Source of the DNA: Notospermus geniculatus
Taxonomy: Eukaryota; Nemertea; Pilidiophora; Heteronemertea; Lineidae
Length of the DNA: 64,000 bases
Direction: 5' to 3'
NCBI GenBank assembly: GCA_002633025.1
Contig: NMRB01000038.1
Location: forward strand, 596,121-660,120
Shown piece after piece: positions 12,150-23,854 of this stretch. A model generated the notes under the pieces. The model was not told the origin of the DNA. It made no database searches and saw only the letters and a program-made list of their open reading frames with translations. The translations under genes and the position numbers were made by a program. Numbering within the stretch: the stretch's first letter is position 1; each line of letters starts with the position of its first letter.

Positions 12150-12345
12150 TCTACAAAACTAAGACCTAAGACCTACATAAGTAAGACCCCACAGTACAAA
12201 ACTAAGACCCTGTTATAAAAGTAAGACCCCACAGTACAAAACTAAGACCCTGTTAAAAAGTAAGACCCCACAGTACAAAACTAAGACCCTGTTATAAAAG
12301 TAACACCCCATACAGTACAAAACTAAGACCCTGTTGGTTATAAAA
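12150..12345. repeat. Tandem array of ~39-bp units (left foldback arm)
   Basis: Units built on GTACAAAACTAAGACCCTG and AAGTAAGACCCCACA repeat about four times. The mirrored array (about three units) lies at 12727-12870 in the other arm, so the array predates or arose with the inversion. The unit number differs between arms. Confidence 0.8.
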
Positions 12346-13130
12346 GAAATGAAGGCAATAGAGGGCGTCATGAACTCAATAGGGGGCGTATCTCGCTTAT
12401 CTTAGTTCCAAATTCCTCCGCTAGGGGTGCAAAGTCGAGGATGATCACTAGGGAGTACTCGGCAATGTTCGGAATCACTCGGGAATCTTCGGCAATCTTC
12501 GGTTTTTCTCGAATATCTCCGTTGTTTATTAACATATTCCAATGAATCCAAAACGACCTTGACCCTAGACCTCTCACCTTTTCTTCGCTGACCACTCGGA
12601 CACACAAAAAACCTGCAGGAAGGAGTTAACAAGGGTCAGGCATGCCTGAATCTTAGGGAACTAAGATAAGCGAGATACGCCCCCTATTGAGTTCATGACG
12701 CCCTCTATTGCCTTCATTTCTTTTATAACCAACAGGGTCTTAGTTTTGTACTGTGGGGTCTTACTTTTTAACAGGGTCTTAGTTTTGTACTGTGGGGTCT
12801 TACTTTTATAACAGGGTCTTAGTTTTGTACTGTGGGTCTTACTTTTGTAGGTCTTAGGTCTTAGTTTTGTAGACACCCGCCCCAGCGGTGGGTTCGGGAA
12901 CCAAACTAGAGTTCATGTATCAACACCGAAAAAGAGTGTAAGAATCGAATAGCTACCAAGAGGAGCGAGGTTGATATTCAGCGTAATGAAATGAAGAAAA
13001 GCCTCGAACTAGGCTTGAATAAATTCCGCTTCGGCATTCCATAGATGATGACGTCATGGGTTTTGTGGTCACGTGCTCCTGAATGGTCACGTGCTCCTGG
13101 TATATGCAAAATTTTGTTCTGACATATATA

Positions 13131-13848
13131 GTAGGCCGGCCAAACCTCCAAAAACTCTCTCGAAAAAAATTAGTCGGCATTTTCTGTTAATGGATGGCAT
13201 CCCCTCTAGAACTGTAAAATACAGGCTACTGAACAATATTAGGGTGGATGCCACTGTTAAATTTGAATTTTGACGAAGTTACGGCCGATTGAATTTTTGG
13301 AACTGACTTTATCATTGGGCCAAGAACTGCGCTTTGTACAGGAGAATGGGAACCGATGTACAGCTAACTTTTGAATGGTTGGATTTACACCCTGTAAATG
13401 TATTACCAACAGATAGAAATATGGTGCCTTGTAACCAAATAAGCATGTTTTTAATTGTTTTCTGTAGTTTCGTAATAAGAAATAACGTTTTTCATGTAAA
13501 ATAGGTCAAAATACATTAAAACGCCATTTCCAATTCCGTAACAAGTTAAAAACTACAAAAGACATGCTTATTTGATTAAGAGATACCATGTTTCTATCTG
13601 TTGGTAATACATTTATGGGGTGTAAATCCAACCGTTCAAAAGATAGCCGTACATCGGGTCCCATTTTCCTGTACAAAGCTCAGTATATTTGAACACAATG
13701 ACCTTGATAATGACCTTTAACCGGCAAATCCAGGGTGGCATCCACCCTAAAATTTCACCTCATCTTATAAGGGTATGATCTAGCATAGATGCCAGCCATT
13801 AACACACGATGCCGACAAATGTTTAAAATTTCATGTTGGCCGGCCTAC
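13131..13848. mobile_element. TA-flanked MITE with GTAGGCCGGCCAA ends
   Basis: Ends GTAGGCCGGCCAA and TTGGCCGGCCTAC, flanked by TA (13129-13130, 13849-13850). The opposite foldback arm (about 11620-11645) is uninterrupted here. The interior is itself a palindrome whose arm sequence (CCAACAGATAGAAA, GTACAGCTAACTTTTGAA) recurs at 37040-37200 and 40130-40530. Confidence 0.75.
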
Positions 13849-14987
13849 TAATACGAAAATGTTTTCTGGATATACAGTTAAGCCCGAATTTATTCATACC
13901 CCATGAAAAATTACAGGAAAAATATTTACAAAATACCTATCAGTTGAACTGGCACTGCTGTGGCTTCATCCAATGACTTTTAGTCGAAATGTAGAGAGAT
14001 TGAACATTTTTGGCAAAATATCACGAAGATATCAAATTTCAAAATATCATGAAAAACACAACTTTTGAAAATTTGAGATATTTGATTCGAAATTGATTTC
14101 ATATCATACAACCTCATCATGGAACCTTTGTGAAGAAATTTTGGCGTTAATATACCTCTTCGTTTTTGCGGCATAATTTTAAAAAACTGCATGATTTTGA
14201 CGACTTTTTATTCACTTTTTGCGATTTATTCAAATTACTGTCGCATATGATTGAATAAGGCAGAAAATTAGGTGGAATCTTTTTCCATTTGACTATGTGG
14301 GCCCGATCGCATTCGATTTTTTTCAAAATTCTTGAAATTATCAAAATATCAAATGGGAAAATGCAATTGATATTTTGCAATTTCACAAAATGGAAACGAG
14401 ATTTTCGAAAACTTTCTTTACTGCAATTTTTAGAATCGGTCATAGGATGATATGATGTCGATTTCGAATCAAAATTTTGAAATTTTCAAAAGTTAGGTTT
14501 TTCGTGATATTTTGAAATTGTGATATTTCTGTGATATTTTGCCGATATTTTTTCAATCTCTGTACATTCCGATTTAAAGTCATTCAATGAAGCCTAAGGC
14601 GTGACAGTTCAGCTGATGCCTATTTTCTAAATATTTTTCCTGTAATTTTTCATGGGGTATGAATAAATTCGGGCTTAACTGTATATTATACGAATTCTTA
14701 TATATACGAAATATTTTCCGATACTTATTATGCGAATTCTTATATATATGAAATATTTCCTGGTATGTGCAAAATTTTGTTCTGACATACACGAAAATGT
14801 TTTCTGAATATATTATACGAATTCTTATATATATAAAATATTTCCTGGTATGTCGTTTTTCTTTTGCAATAATAAAATAGTCTCCTGGATATTGAAAAAG
14901 TATTCTGCAATATCAAATTACGGTCCTGCAATTATTTTCGCTTTGGCTTGCCATACCCTGTAGTATAATCGATCGAACGTGACATTA

Positions 14988-15378
14988 GGTGATATGAATC
15001 AAGACTAGTATACTTTTACTTCAATTTTGCAATACAAACGCCCCTATTTACACGAGCCGATTTGTCGGCCGATTTTTTCGGCCGATAGAGACGTTACGAC
15101 AAAACGCGTCGTGTATACTGGACTTCCGAGACGATTTTTTTGTCGGTGCGATATCGTGTGCAGAAGTCGGGTGTTCTATTTTCACCCGACATCGGCTGCT
15201 TGTCGAACGGATTGGGCCAATCAGGGAACGAGATTAGATCACGTGTATGAAGGCTCCCTATGACACACGAGGTCCTAAGGGCCGCATGAATAAATTCGGT
15301 GAGAAAATCGTCCCGTGTAAGTTTCGATTCGGTCGGCCCTGAAGTAAAAGCATTTGCTGGTCTTTATTCATATGACCC
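14988..15378. mobile_element. GGGTCATATGAATAAAG MITE split by another MITE
   Basis: The two halves (14988-15040 and 15341-15378) together match the roughly 110-bp MITE seen complete at 22081-22190. The sequence between them (15041-15340) is a truncated copy of the CTATTTACACGAGCC element described at 10856-11223. The stretch 15380-15900 shows nothing further. Confidence 0.7.
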
Positions 15379-15910
15379 ATTGTGCTGTCTTTTATATTTC
15401 TGGGTTTTTATCGGGCCCGACCGTCTCCGCTGAAAAAGTTGCGCGATCAGCGGTCACGTGACCAAAATCGGGCCAGAGTTTTTCATGAGATTTTTATGTT
15501 AATGAGGGCCGTGCATATATCGGCTAAAAATCAACATAATCAATAGATGAACCGAATAAAGCTATGAATATCTATTGGTTTTACAATCATGGTTTTTCAG
15601 TGTTATTGAATTGTGCGATTTGTACTTATTGTGCTTTGTTCAGCGTGATTGCTGAGAAATGGATGAAAATGAAAGAATTCACTTAAATACTGATACTGAT
15701 CACGTGAGTGATTGAGTGAAGAGGCAGAAAGGTGTTCTGAGCATCTCATACGATGGTGCGCGTATTTAGCTTCTCCGAACGACCATGTTTCAGCTCAGAT
15801 ACGTTAAGTGTTCGACGTAGCCTACTATGTCAACTCACGTGTGGAGTATATTAGCTAAAATCGTTTCTGTCAAATACATGGAATACTCGATCCACGTGGG
15901 TTTTCTATAT

Positions 15911-16110
15911 GTGACCCAGTCTGTGAAAACCCGCCTAAGTCGCTGGGGAGTGACATAGGCCTTGATCATACCTGCGGTTTGTTTCACAGTCGATAAGGCT
16001 TGTTTGCCACCAACAGACCGTCGTTTTTTCATTGTGAAGGCGCTCCATACGTAATTTATTAACCCTGTGGTGCTCAGCGACTTTAGGCGGGTTTTGCCAG
16101 ACAGGGTCAC
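15911..16110. mobile_element. 200-bp palindromic MITE, GTGACCC ends, copy 1
   Basis: GTGACCCAGTCTG... mirrors ...CAGACAGGGTCAC, and inner AAACCCGCCTAAGTCGCT is mirrored too. Flanked by ATAT on both sides. A diverged copy is at 17723-17927. An open frame of 181 codons runs across it on the minus strand, but it crosses the repeat boundary and is a chance frame. Confidence 0.7.
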
Positions 16111-17028
16111 ATATTTAGGATACTGGTCAAAATATTGCGCAAATACCTGCCCAGAACGTATGCACGATCTCGATCCGCAGAAAGTTCGGCCTGAATTCTG
16201 GCCCAAGATGGTGGCCCGGACGCGAAAATTTTTTTCCCACATGAGTTCCGGACACCAACCTGATCTCATTTGCATACAGCCAATCAGGGCTGTTGTTGAC
16301 GTAAACATGGTAGAGCACGTGTACATTCGGAACACTTCGGGACTTTCCGTCATGCTTCTCAAAATCTGGCACAGTTTCATTCTCTAAGTTGAGAATGAGC
16401 ACGTTCTGAATGTTGTGGTTTGAAAAGTAATTATTTAATGGAGGCATGCCGCAGATCATTACCACATATCACCAAGGAGAGTCCTCACTCATGTAGGCCA
16501 ACTATTTGGTTTATTTGATACTTTTTGTACATGAAAAAAAAGTTTTGATTTAGTATGGAAATAGGCTATACAGGTACGACCGTAATGACACCATGAAATG
16601 AGACAAGTATATTTCCTCAGTGCGTCAGTTATTCCAAATTCCAACCAATGTTGACATCTGATGATGACGATAGTCTATTCTGACGTGTCTGACGACGATT
16701 GAATGCAAAATATAACAACGGGAAATAATAAGAAACGGCCTAAAATTTACCTTGAACACACTAGGCCTAACACCAACGCAGCGAAGTTCCATGATGAAAC
16801 AAAGATACATAGTTTCACGAGCGAATAAAAGAGGACGCCACTGAACGGCGCGCACGGGCCTCCGCGTGCTATTAGCCCTTTAAAGGGACTCCATAGGGAA
16901 CTCACGGATACCACGAATATTCGTCAGTTCAATATCTCAATCATAGGTGGCAGGTCGCAATAATAGTTTGTCAATTTGTCAACAGATGGCGCGAATATGA
17001 AAGTATAAGTACGCATGCGCAGTTACAA
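16111..17028. other. Unassigned stretch between MITEs
   Basis: No gene, TSD-bounded element or array found. A short phrase (CATTCGGAACACTTCGGGAC, near 16324) recurs near 34954, so some repeat sequence is present. Confidence 0.35.
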
Positions 17029-17722
17029 GGCAGAATCGCGGGAAATTCTATAAATAGCCCTGTGGAACACATGATCACGTCAGCCATGGAATTCCGAGCG
17101 GTAAAAATAGACACAAGTTAGGAGGAGCTCAGTCACAGCGAACCTCTTAACATTACGTAATATCAATTGGGAAGTGTGCCACTGCTGGCGACTCAGCTTG
17201 AATGGCAAGGTACATAATTGGACCTTTGTGGTGTTTTTATGTGTGTCTGAACGGGGGGTATTCATGTCTACCATGTATACTGAGCATAACTTGTGTGATG
17301 TTGAATCGCCTTTACACCACGAAATTTGTACTGTGTTCGGTCTGCATGGACTGGGCATGGTTCGGTGCAAATGATACGTTCTAAGGTGTTGCCCAAATTC
17401 CCGCCAATGAACACCCCTCCGGTACGCGGAAAAAATCCCCCGGAAAAAATCACCCTCGGCCTGGAAAAAATCCCCCCGGAAAAAATCAACTTTTTGGTAA
17501 AGTAGGAAAAAATCCCCCCGAAAAAAATCCCCCTTTTGGTCAAGTAGGAAAAAATCCCCCTTTTTGGTAAAGTAGGAAAAAATCCCCCAAGAAATAGTCT
17601 GCCTTATGTACTTCACTGGTAGGATTTTTTTTCTTATTAGGAAAGCCCAGAAGTCTCATTATGAAGGGCAGGTTGACAGATTTGTGCACCTGATTACATT
17701 GTTCTTGATTTTTTTTATTTAA

Positions 17723-17927
17723 TTGCGACCAAGTTTGGCAAAATTAAACCCGCCCAAAGTCGCTGAACACCACAAGGTTAATTGGTTACATAGGGAATGT
17801 CATCACAATAAAAAAACGACAATCCATTAGTAGCAAATAAAGCCTTATCGTTTGTGTTACAAAGATCAGGTATAATTAATGGCTATGTCACTCCCCAGCG
17901 ACTTTGGCCGCGTTTTCACAGACCAGG
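17723..17927. mobile_element. GTGACCC-type palindromic MITE, copy 2
   Basis: Diverged relative of 15911-16110. It keeps CCCGCCCAAAGTCGCTGA at the left and CACTCCCCAGCGACTTTGG at the right. It abuts the next MITE directly. Confidence 0.55.
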
Positions 17928-18094
17928 TGTGACAGGAATCAAAGTCCCCGGGAATCAATGTCCAGTTTTATTGTTCAGCGAGGGATTAGAATATATTATG
18001 GCTATGGAGACCATGACCATTCGAATATAACCTTACAATAGCGGGCTACTTTTTGGCGGGCTTGCATTTCTAGGACGGTGATTCCTGTCACACC
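17926..18094. mobile_element. GGTGTGACAGGAATCA MITE, copy 1
   Basis: Ends GGTGTGACAGGAATCA and TGATTCCTGTCACACC. A 166-bp relative is at 38564-38729, sharing TTATTGTTCAGCG and CCATGACCATTCG. A left-end fragment is at 54329-54370. Confidence 0.75.
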
Positions 18095-18265
18095 GGTCGC
18101 AATTGTCTGGAATCAAATCTGCTGTCTGGACTCAAATCTACTCTGGACCCTTGGCCCCTTGCTTACCATAAGCTTGGCTTATTACAACTTCGACTTCAAT
18201 AAAATAGACGACCAAAGCCCAGCGGGCAAACCAGGTATACTTCACTACCAGTGAAATATGCTTAA

Positions 18266-19021
18266 GGGGGCGGTAGCCATAAGGAAGCGCACTGCGAATG
18301 GCGAAGGAAAACAATTCATATTTTCTTCAAGCCAAAAGGTAGCATCGATTTTATGTATTTGTATGAAATTTCCACTCTTGTTCTACACATCTGAATTGAA
18401 AACAATGTGCTTTCATCTTTCATTAATGAGCTAATTAAGCAAACAATGAGACCCCCGTTTGACTTTTTCGTCATAAATTTCTCGGCAACAAGGCGACTGG
18501 GACCTGGCGTTATATCACCAAATGTTGGGGAATACATATGTGCAGGGCACGACGTTGAGTTATTTGGCAAATTTTAATTATTAGTACTGATTATTATGTA
18601 ATTTGTGCCAAAAATTGGTCAAAAATGAACTTTTGGAATATCTCCCGAATCCTCTTGAATAATGAAAAAATCTCAACGTCGTGCCCTGCGCACAAGTATA
18701 CTGCTGACAAATGAAAAGAAATCTGTGAAGTGCGATGTCTGATGGATGAGAAAAATCTTCCCAAAAATGTAGTATTTTGGCCTAAACACGCCTCGCTTTT
18801 CGAAATACGCGGGCGATTAAAATAACCTCCTTATTGTCATTAAAATGAAGAGACCGCTGGGTGCATTGTGGACATTCGATTATAGGTTTTGGCAACCAAC
18901 CATGATCAGCTTGTCCTCGACGCCTAATTTTATTAACAATACATGGTTAGTCATAAATAAACCGATTCAATCTTCGACCGCCGCACTATTGACGGCGCTG
19001 TATGTTTCCACTACCGCCCCC
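18266..19021. mobile_element. 756-bp TTAA-flanked element
   Basis: Ends GGGGGCGGTAG and CTACCGCCCCC, flanked by TTAA at 18262-18265 and 19022-19025. It sits inside the 2.8-kb foldback. Words such as CAACGTCGTGCCCTG are mirrored internally. No open frame of note. A TTAA duplication fits piggyBac or Kolobok families. Confidence 0.75.
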
Positions 19022-19896
19022 TTAAGGCAGACTTTCCTGGGGGATTTTATCCTATTTTGCCAAAAAGGGGGATTTTTTCCTACTTGACCAAAAGGGGGAT
19101 TTTTTCCTACCTTACCAAAAAGTGGATTTTTTCCAGGGGAATTTTTTCCGGGGGGACTTTTTCCAGGGGGATTTTTTCCGGGGGGATTTTTTCCTACATT
19201 CCACCCCTCCGAATCCGATGTCCCATGAATTCAGCCCTTCAAGAAAACAAAGAGTCCACGAAAAAAAACAAAGCTTTATCATCAAATTTTCCCCAAAAAC
19301 TCTGTTAATGAAGTGTACAATGCAGTGCTTCTGATTCGACTTGCGCCCCATTATTATATACACATCTTCAAATGCACAAATCTGACAGATTTTTTATAGG
19401 CCTACCGAGTATTTCCAATTAGTCCATTTTAATTTCTCTCAAACCCCTGACCACATTCCTAGACTATCTATTTGGCAATCAGAATTTCATAAACGTTAGA
19501 CTTTCCCTTTGCTCGAACATTGAGAAAAGTCAACTTCAGCTTTCCTCAGGCTCAAGTCCGACCCCAACATGTCCCAACTGTGCAAACCACTGTGTACAAT
19601 AAACCTTTGAGTATTCTGAGCCGAGCTACATGTACATGATGTACTAGGATAATTATTCTAAATCTAATTGCATAATAGTAGTTTGTTCGCCAGACCGTGG
19701 AGTTGTTCCATGGGGTGTATCTATTTTTAGAACGCTCGGAATTCCATGACTGACGTGACATCATCATGGGTTCCCCAGAGCTATTTATAGAATTTCCCGC
19801 GATTGTGCCCCGGACCTGCTTGACCAGTGGCGCCGGCTAGTTGAAGCTAAATGGTACTAATAGTAGCCTAATAGCCGGTTCCCTGTGGAGTCCCTG

Positions 19897-20079
19897 CTGT
19901 TCCATAGAAGTCCACATTTCACTTTTCACGCCCCGCACTTCACGTTTTCCTTTCGTTCCTCAGAGAAAGCGTGCCACAGAACAGGTAATGTATTGTCTCG
20001 TTGTGTGCTGAATCGAGGAACGAAAGGAAAACGTGACGTGTCACGCGTGAAAAGTGAAAAATTAACTTCTATGGAACAG
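19897..20079. mobile_element. 183-bp palindromic MITE
   Basis: CTGTTCCATAGAAGT is mirrored by ACTTCTATGGAACAG, and GTTTTCCTTTCGTTCCTC is mirrored by its complement. Near-complete hairpin with a loop of about 50 bases. Confidence 0.7.
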
Positions 20080-20201
20080 GAGCCTAAGATACAATATGGA
20101 GTCCCGTAGGACTTTACACACGTAGGCCTAGCCCTAGAATTTGTGTATTCACGACGGCAAATTCAGCCCTATTTCAACCCGACTCAGTTGCATAAACTTA
20201 T

Positions 20202-22023
20202 TAAGACCGCCCCCATCAATGGGGCGGTCTTCCTTGTTTTTACTGAATTTCTCTCTCTGCATCCAATCTGCGGTTTCGCCTGGATAACTGACGAAATTCG
20301 ACATGTTTCGCGGCGAAACTGTCAGGATTGGTTCTTATGCTTATTATACAGAACCCTATTTAATCTTGGTGTGATCTGACCACAATAAACAGTAAAAGTT
20401 TGATGAAATTTGTTGCCTTATCGTGTTCGCATTAGCCGGTTCGCACGGCGCTCATAAAAATCTCGATGAACTGCACATGGCTGGCGTCAGGTAACCGGGT
20501 AACTGAACCACTAGAGAACAGCAGCAACTCTCCAACGTACAGGCGAGACAGCTTCGCCGCACAAGTGCAGCAACTCACAACACGGTACGGCATACTTCCT
20601 CGTCTAGTGGGATTGGAGAGTGGGGGAGTCCAGACGTTCCGACTGGTGACTGAGACCTACGGAGCATGCGCATTGGTTGCTCATACATGTGCTACGCAAA
20701 CATGGCAAACCGGACAGCGAGTGCTTGATTTTTCCTCGGAAACAATCCAAATAGTTAGCCTACAGCTTTGCTGGTGTATCCTTTTTTATTTATGACAGTG
20801 AAGTTTGTTAGTATCAAATGATATCGCTACGGTGTTAACCAAGTCATGTTAATTCGTACAGGCCTAAATATTCAGCTTGAATTGTGGCGCTGATCATGCT
20901 GATAGGCGGCCGCGCTGTCTGTCATCAGTGTGCATGCTGTGTGCATAATGCATTGGGTGGGTGGGTAGGCTAGGCCTATCTATGTAGCTAGGCCTTTTTA
21001 GGGTAACCTACCTTTCTTATAGGCGTAGTGTGTCAATCAGTCATGTTAGACTGTAGCAGAAAAGATATGTTACTGTGCTGTGGGAGTGTGTCAGTGTGTG
21101 TGCATGATGGTACGGTAGGTTGGCCTACTGCTATGATCAACAACAACGCATCACCAGCCTACTGTGCTCTTTATCTGGTGTCGAAGCAAGTCATGTGCTT
21201 AATTACTGATGCTTATATTGCCTCATTCTCAAAACCATTTTCCTTTTCTCTTTACAGGATGCAAATAACCAAAGTTTTCTAAAACGAATCCACCAAACCC
21301 TCGAGATATTAAGTTCCCAGGACTTGATTGATGCTGTCAGAAAGTAATTTGCCAAAAGAAGCAAGATATGACTATGATATGAGAGGCTGTCACAATCATA
21401 CCATAATCACAGCTTCATGTAAGATTTCTGTAAATACGATATTTCAAATCAAAGGACACAATGAAAGCAAAGGGGCCAATGACAATCTATGTGATTTATG
21501 GTGCTGGTACATGTCATGATGCAGCTAACTAGCATCACCATCCTTGATACTGGGCAATGCCGACATTCAAACATTGTCCGCAAACTAAATCTTATTCGAC
21601 TGCACCAGCTTCCAGTTCGGTATTGCAATCACTTGTACTTCAGCCATGATGGATACAGGTCACAGGAGCAGCCTTCCTGAGAATCCCAGGGCTTGAGGGA
21701 GGGTACAACCGTAAATGACCTGAGATCTCAGGATGAGGAGCAGCAGGAGTTATGTCACAATATGTATGTTAGATGACCTATACATGTACCCACACTTTGA
21801 TTATGAACAAAATAAAATAAATTCCTTTCTGGCTTTCAATTTATGTGCATCTTCCATTGAGCTTTCTTATTCTAATGTTAGAAGTCTATGACACCTTGAT
21901 CCTGTATACCTCGCCCATCAACCAAGCTTTTTTTGCTACTCAGTAATTCTCGATCAGTCAACTCTGTCTCGGCTCCCAATTTCCAAGGGCGGTCTTCAAA
22001 TTGACTGGTAAGTCAATTTCTAG
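20202..22023 (+). mobile_element. Helentron-like non-autonomous element, copy 1
   Basis: Homologous over its length to 58721-60612 in inverse orientation. It starts TTAAGACCGCCCCC, followed at once by its own complement GGGGCGGTCTT. It ends with GGGCGGTCTT, a short hairpin (ATTGACT GGTA AGTCAAT) and CTAG. Both copies are preceded by T and followed by T. Subterminal inverted repeats plus a 3' hairpin and T-T insertion are features of Helentrons, the Helitron-related group. The 109-codon frame at 20466 is disrupted in copy 2, so the element looks non-coding. It carries a nested 63-bp element at 21673-21735. Confidence 0.6.
21673..21735 (+). mobile_element. 63-bp micro-element with 9-bp TSD
   Basis: Left end CTTCCTGAGAATCCCAGGGC, right end CTGAGATCTCAGGATG, flanked by AGGAGCAGC at 21664-21672 and 21736-21744. 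It is the two ends of the MULE-like element at 26858-27473 brought together with almost nothing between. The same insert with the same TSD is in the other Helentron-like copy (59009-59067). Confidence 0.85.
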
Positions 22024-22080
22024 TTTACACTAGACTTCGCGAACCAGCAATAATTCATTAACTTGGAATTTTAGAACATA

Positions 22081-22190
22081 GGGTCATATGAATAAAGACT
22101 AGTGAATGCTTTTACTTGAATTTTGCAATATAAATGCATTAGGCAATGCTGTACAAATCTGAAGTGAAAGCATTTGCTGGTCTTTACTCA
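22081..22190. mobile_element. GGGTCATATGAATAAAG MITE, intact copy
   Basis: Inverted ends GGGTCATATGAATAAAGACT and AGTCTTTATT-like, with CTTTTACTT mirrored. Further copies at 14988-15378 (interrupted) and 42502-42722. The stretch 22200-23330 beyond it shows no confident gene; an 89-codon frame at 22804-23073 is unrecognised. Confidence 0.65.
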
Positions 22191-23335
22191 TTTTACTCAT
22201 CAAGTCTCTCACAAACGGAGAAGAACGCTTCTGAATTCACATAGGTGCGGGCAACTCGTGCGGGTCCCACGTAAGCCTATCATCACGACCACTTCAAAGT
22301 GCCATAAAGTCAATTCAACTCTTCATATCAAAATCTCAGTTACGTCAAACGATTCCTCAACATGTTTTCTTGATATTAAAACTACTACATGACTTTATGC
22401 CTCCCGGAAACATGAATAAATCGACAAAAAGAGGAGAAAAACACGGGATGCTCAGTTCCATTCAACAATGTCGAAGGTGTTGTGTCAGTCCAAAAAAATG
22501 GCAGCCGCGCCTAGCAACCACCCTAACAACCAAACAGTGTCCCATGCGTGTCGGCCTGCTGCCAGATAATGAGGCAGCCAACAGGAACTCTTCTTGCAAA
22601 ATGTGGTGCGAACCTCGCTTCCGGTAGTTTCATCATACTATAAGATTAGTGATGTTAAATGACGCCGGTTTGCCTGGAAGCGAGGGCAGCTTGGCTGTTC
22701 TATTTAGTGAGCAATTTATACGGTTAGCTCTGGTTTATAGGGGGAAGCACAATAAATATAAGAGATCGCTCAGAGACCAAACGGTTCGGATCTCCCCTGG
22801 GGTATGTGGGTCAGAGTTGGCGAGGAGCCCCAACACCTGGGTGCCCTGTATGGTTCCAATGAACCTCAGCAGACGATTGATGGCCCTGAAGGTGAGAAAT
22901 CAGTTTACACCATCAAACATGCAGTCCTCAGACAACAATGTCTGGAGCATGCAGTTGTAGTTGAGGCGAAATGGAAATCTGTGTCGTTCCGCCTTTTCAA
23001 TGGCTCCACTCTCTGGCACCAGCTCACCGCATCACTCTGCCAAGACCTTGCAAAACCACTTTATCGTCAATAAATAGATCATTATCTGGTATGATATTAC
23101 TGAAACAATGTAAGGGATGAATTTTGCAATTAGAAAGAGGCATTCATGTTCTAAAAGGTATTTTGAAGGAACTGTTTTAGCGGAAGGCAGCACAAGGTGG
23201 TGATCGTCGCGATGTACCAACTGTCCAAAAGTCCGAATTAGATACGTGGGTTTTGTTTATTTACGCTTTTTGCTCGGTACACGTTATGTAACAGAGCAGG
23301 CTGCCATCATGAATGACGTCATTCTACGCAGACAT

Positions 23336-23429
23336 CCGGAATGCGGTATACGGGAGGCGGAAGCAATATGTTGTATGCGAAAATGCATAGCATATACCGC
23401 TTCTGCATTCCGCAATCCGCATTCCAGGT
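23336..23429. mobile_element. Short palindromic MITE, GGAATGCGG ends
   Basis: GGAATGCGG at the left is mirrored by CCGCATTCC at the right, with GAGGCGGAAGC and TATGCGAAAATGCAT inside. A related palindrome is inserted at 42161-42287. Confidence 0.6.
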
Positions 23430-23570
23430 GTGCAGTCAACGCAGCTTAGGGTACTCAGACAACAATAGAGAGGTTGAGACGTCCTACGATAAAGGCAAAC
23501 GCAAACTTTATTGACGACAATATTGTTACCGTCCAAAAACTACCTTTGTTATGTTAAGATGTGTACTTAA

Positions 23571-23850
23571 AGCCCCACTGTATTGAATTCGAAAAACGCA
23601 AATCATCTCCGTGATTCTTGACGTCAGTGCACGACGTCACGACGTCAGTGTAGTGTAAAATGTACTACGCTCTACCTGAATACATTTAGAGCTCTCCCTG
23701 CAGATTTTTTCCATGTGTGCTGAAAACTAGGCCTTGATTCTCTGAAATACGTATCAGGTGAGCATTTTGGGGACCTTCACAAGCTATGAGACCTCTATGT
23801 GCATTCTCCTAACATTTTGAAAAGATCGTAAAATTCAATAGAGTGGGGTT
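23571..23850. mobile_element. 280-bp TTAA MITE, AGCCCCACTGTATTGAATT ends
   Basis: The right end is AATTCAATAGAGTGGGGTT. TTAA flanks at 23567-23570 and 23851-23854. It carries a GACGTCAGTG/CACGACGTCACGACGTC cluster. A copy split by a 1.3-kb insert is at 44554-46152. Confidence 0.8.
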
Positions 23851-23854
23851 TTAA

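Larger units (their letters stand above)
11341..14954. mobile_element. 3.6-kb foldback element
   Basis: Outer arms of roughly 320 bp (11341-11660 and 14680-14954) begin with ATGGCAAGCCAAAGCG and end with its complement. Inner arms continue: 11660-11755 pairs with about 13005-13110, and 12020-12410 pairs with 12660-13010. The flanks repeat ACCCTGT on both sides, consistent with a 7-9 bp target duplication inside the end of the mariner-like element. The arms hold direct repeats of an 'AGAATTCGTATAAT' type unit. No transposase gene inside. Confidence 0.8.
17029..19809. mobile_element. 2.8-kb foldback with GGGGGATTTTTTCC arrays
   Basis: Outer arms (17029-17115 and about 19725-19809) share GCGGGAAATTCTATAAATAG and GGAATTCCGAGCG-type words. 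Inner arms are arrays of a 14-20 bp unit around GGAAAAAATCCCCC at 17410-17590 and its complement at 19037-19195. The element hosts two small MITEs and a 756-bp TTAA element, and no transposase gene. Confidence 0.65.

Noticed and set aside
12150-12345. CRISPR-like array
   Set aside because: The units are direct tandem repeats without unique spacers, lie in a foldback arm and are in a eukaryotic genome.
15835-16380. 181-codon minus-strand open frame
   Set aside because: It runs through a palindromic MITE and out into unrelated flank, with no domain and no splice context.
20466-20795. 109-codon frame in the Helentron-like element
   Set aside because: The inverse copy at 60.2-60.4 kb has indels and altered bases that break the frame.
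22804-23073. 89-codon protein-like frame
   Set aside because: No recognisable domain, no splice signals pairing it with another exon, no second copy in the window to test constraint.
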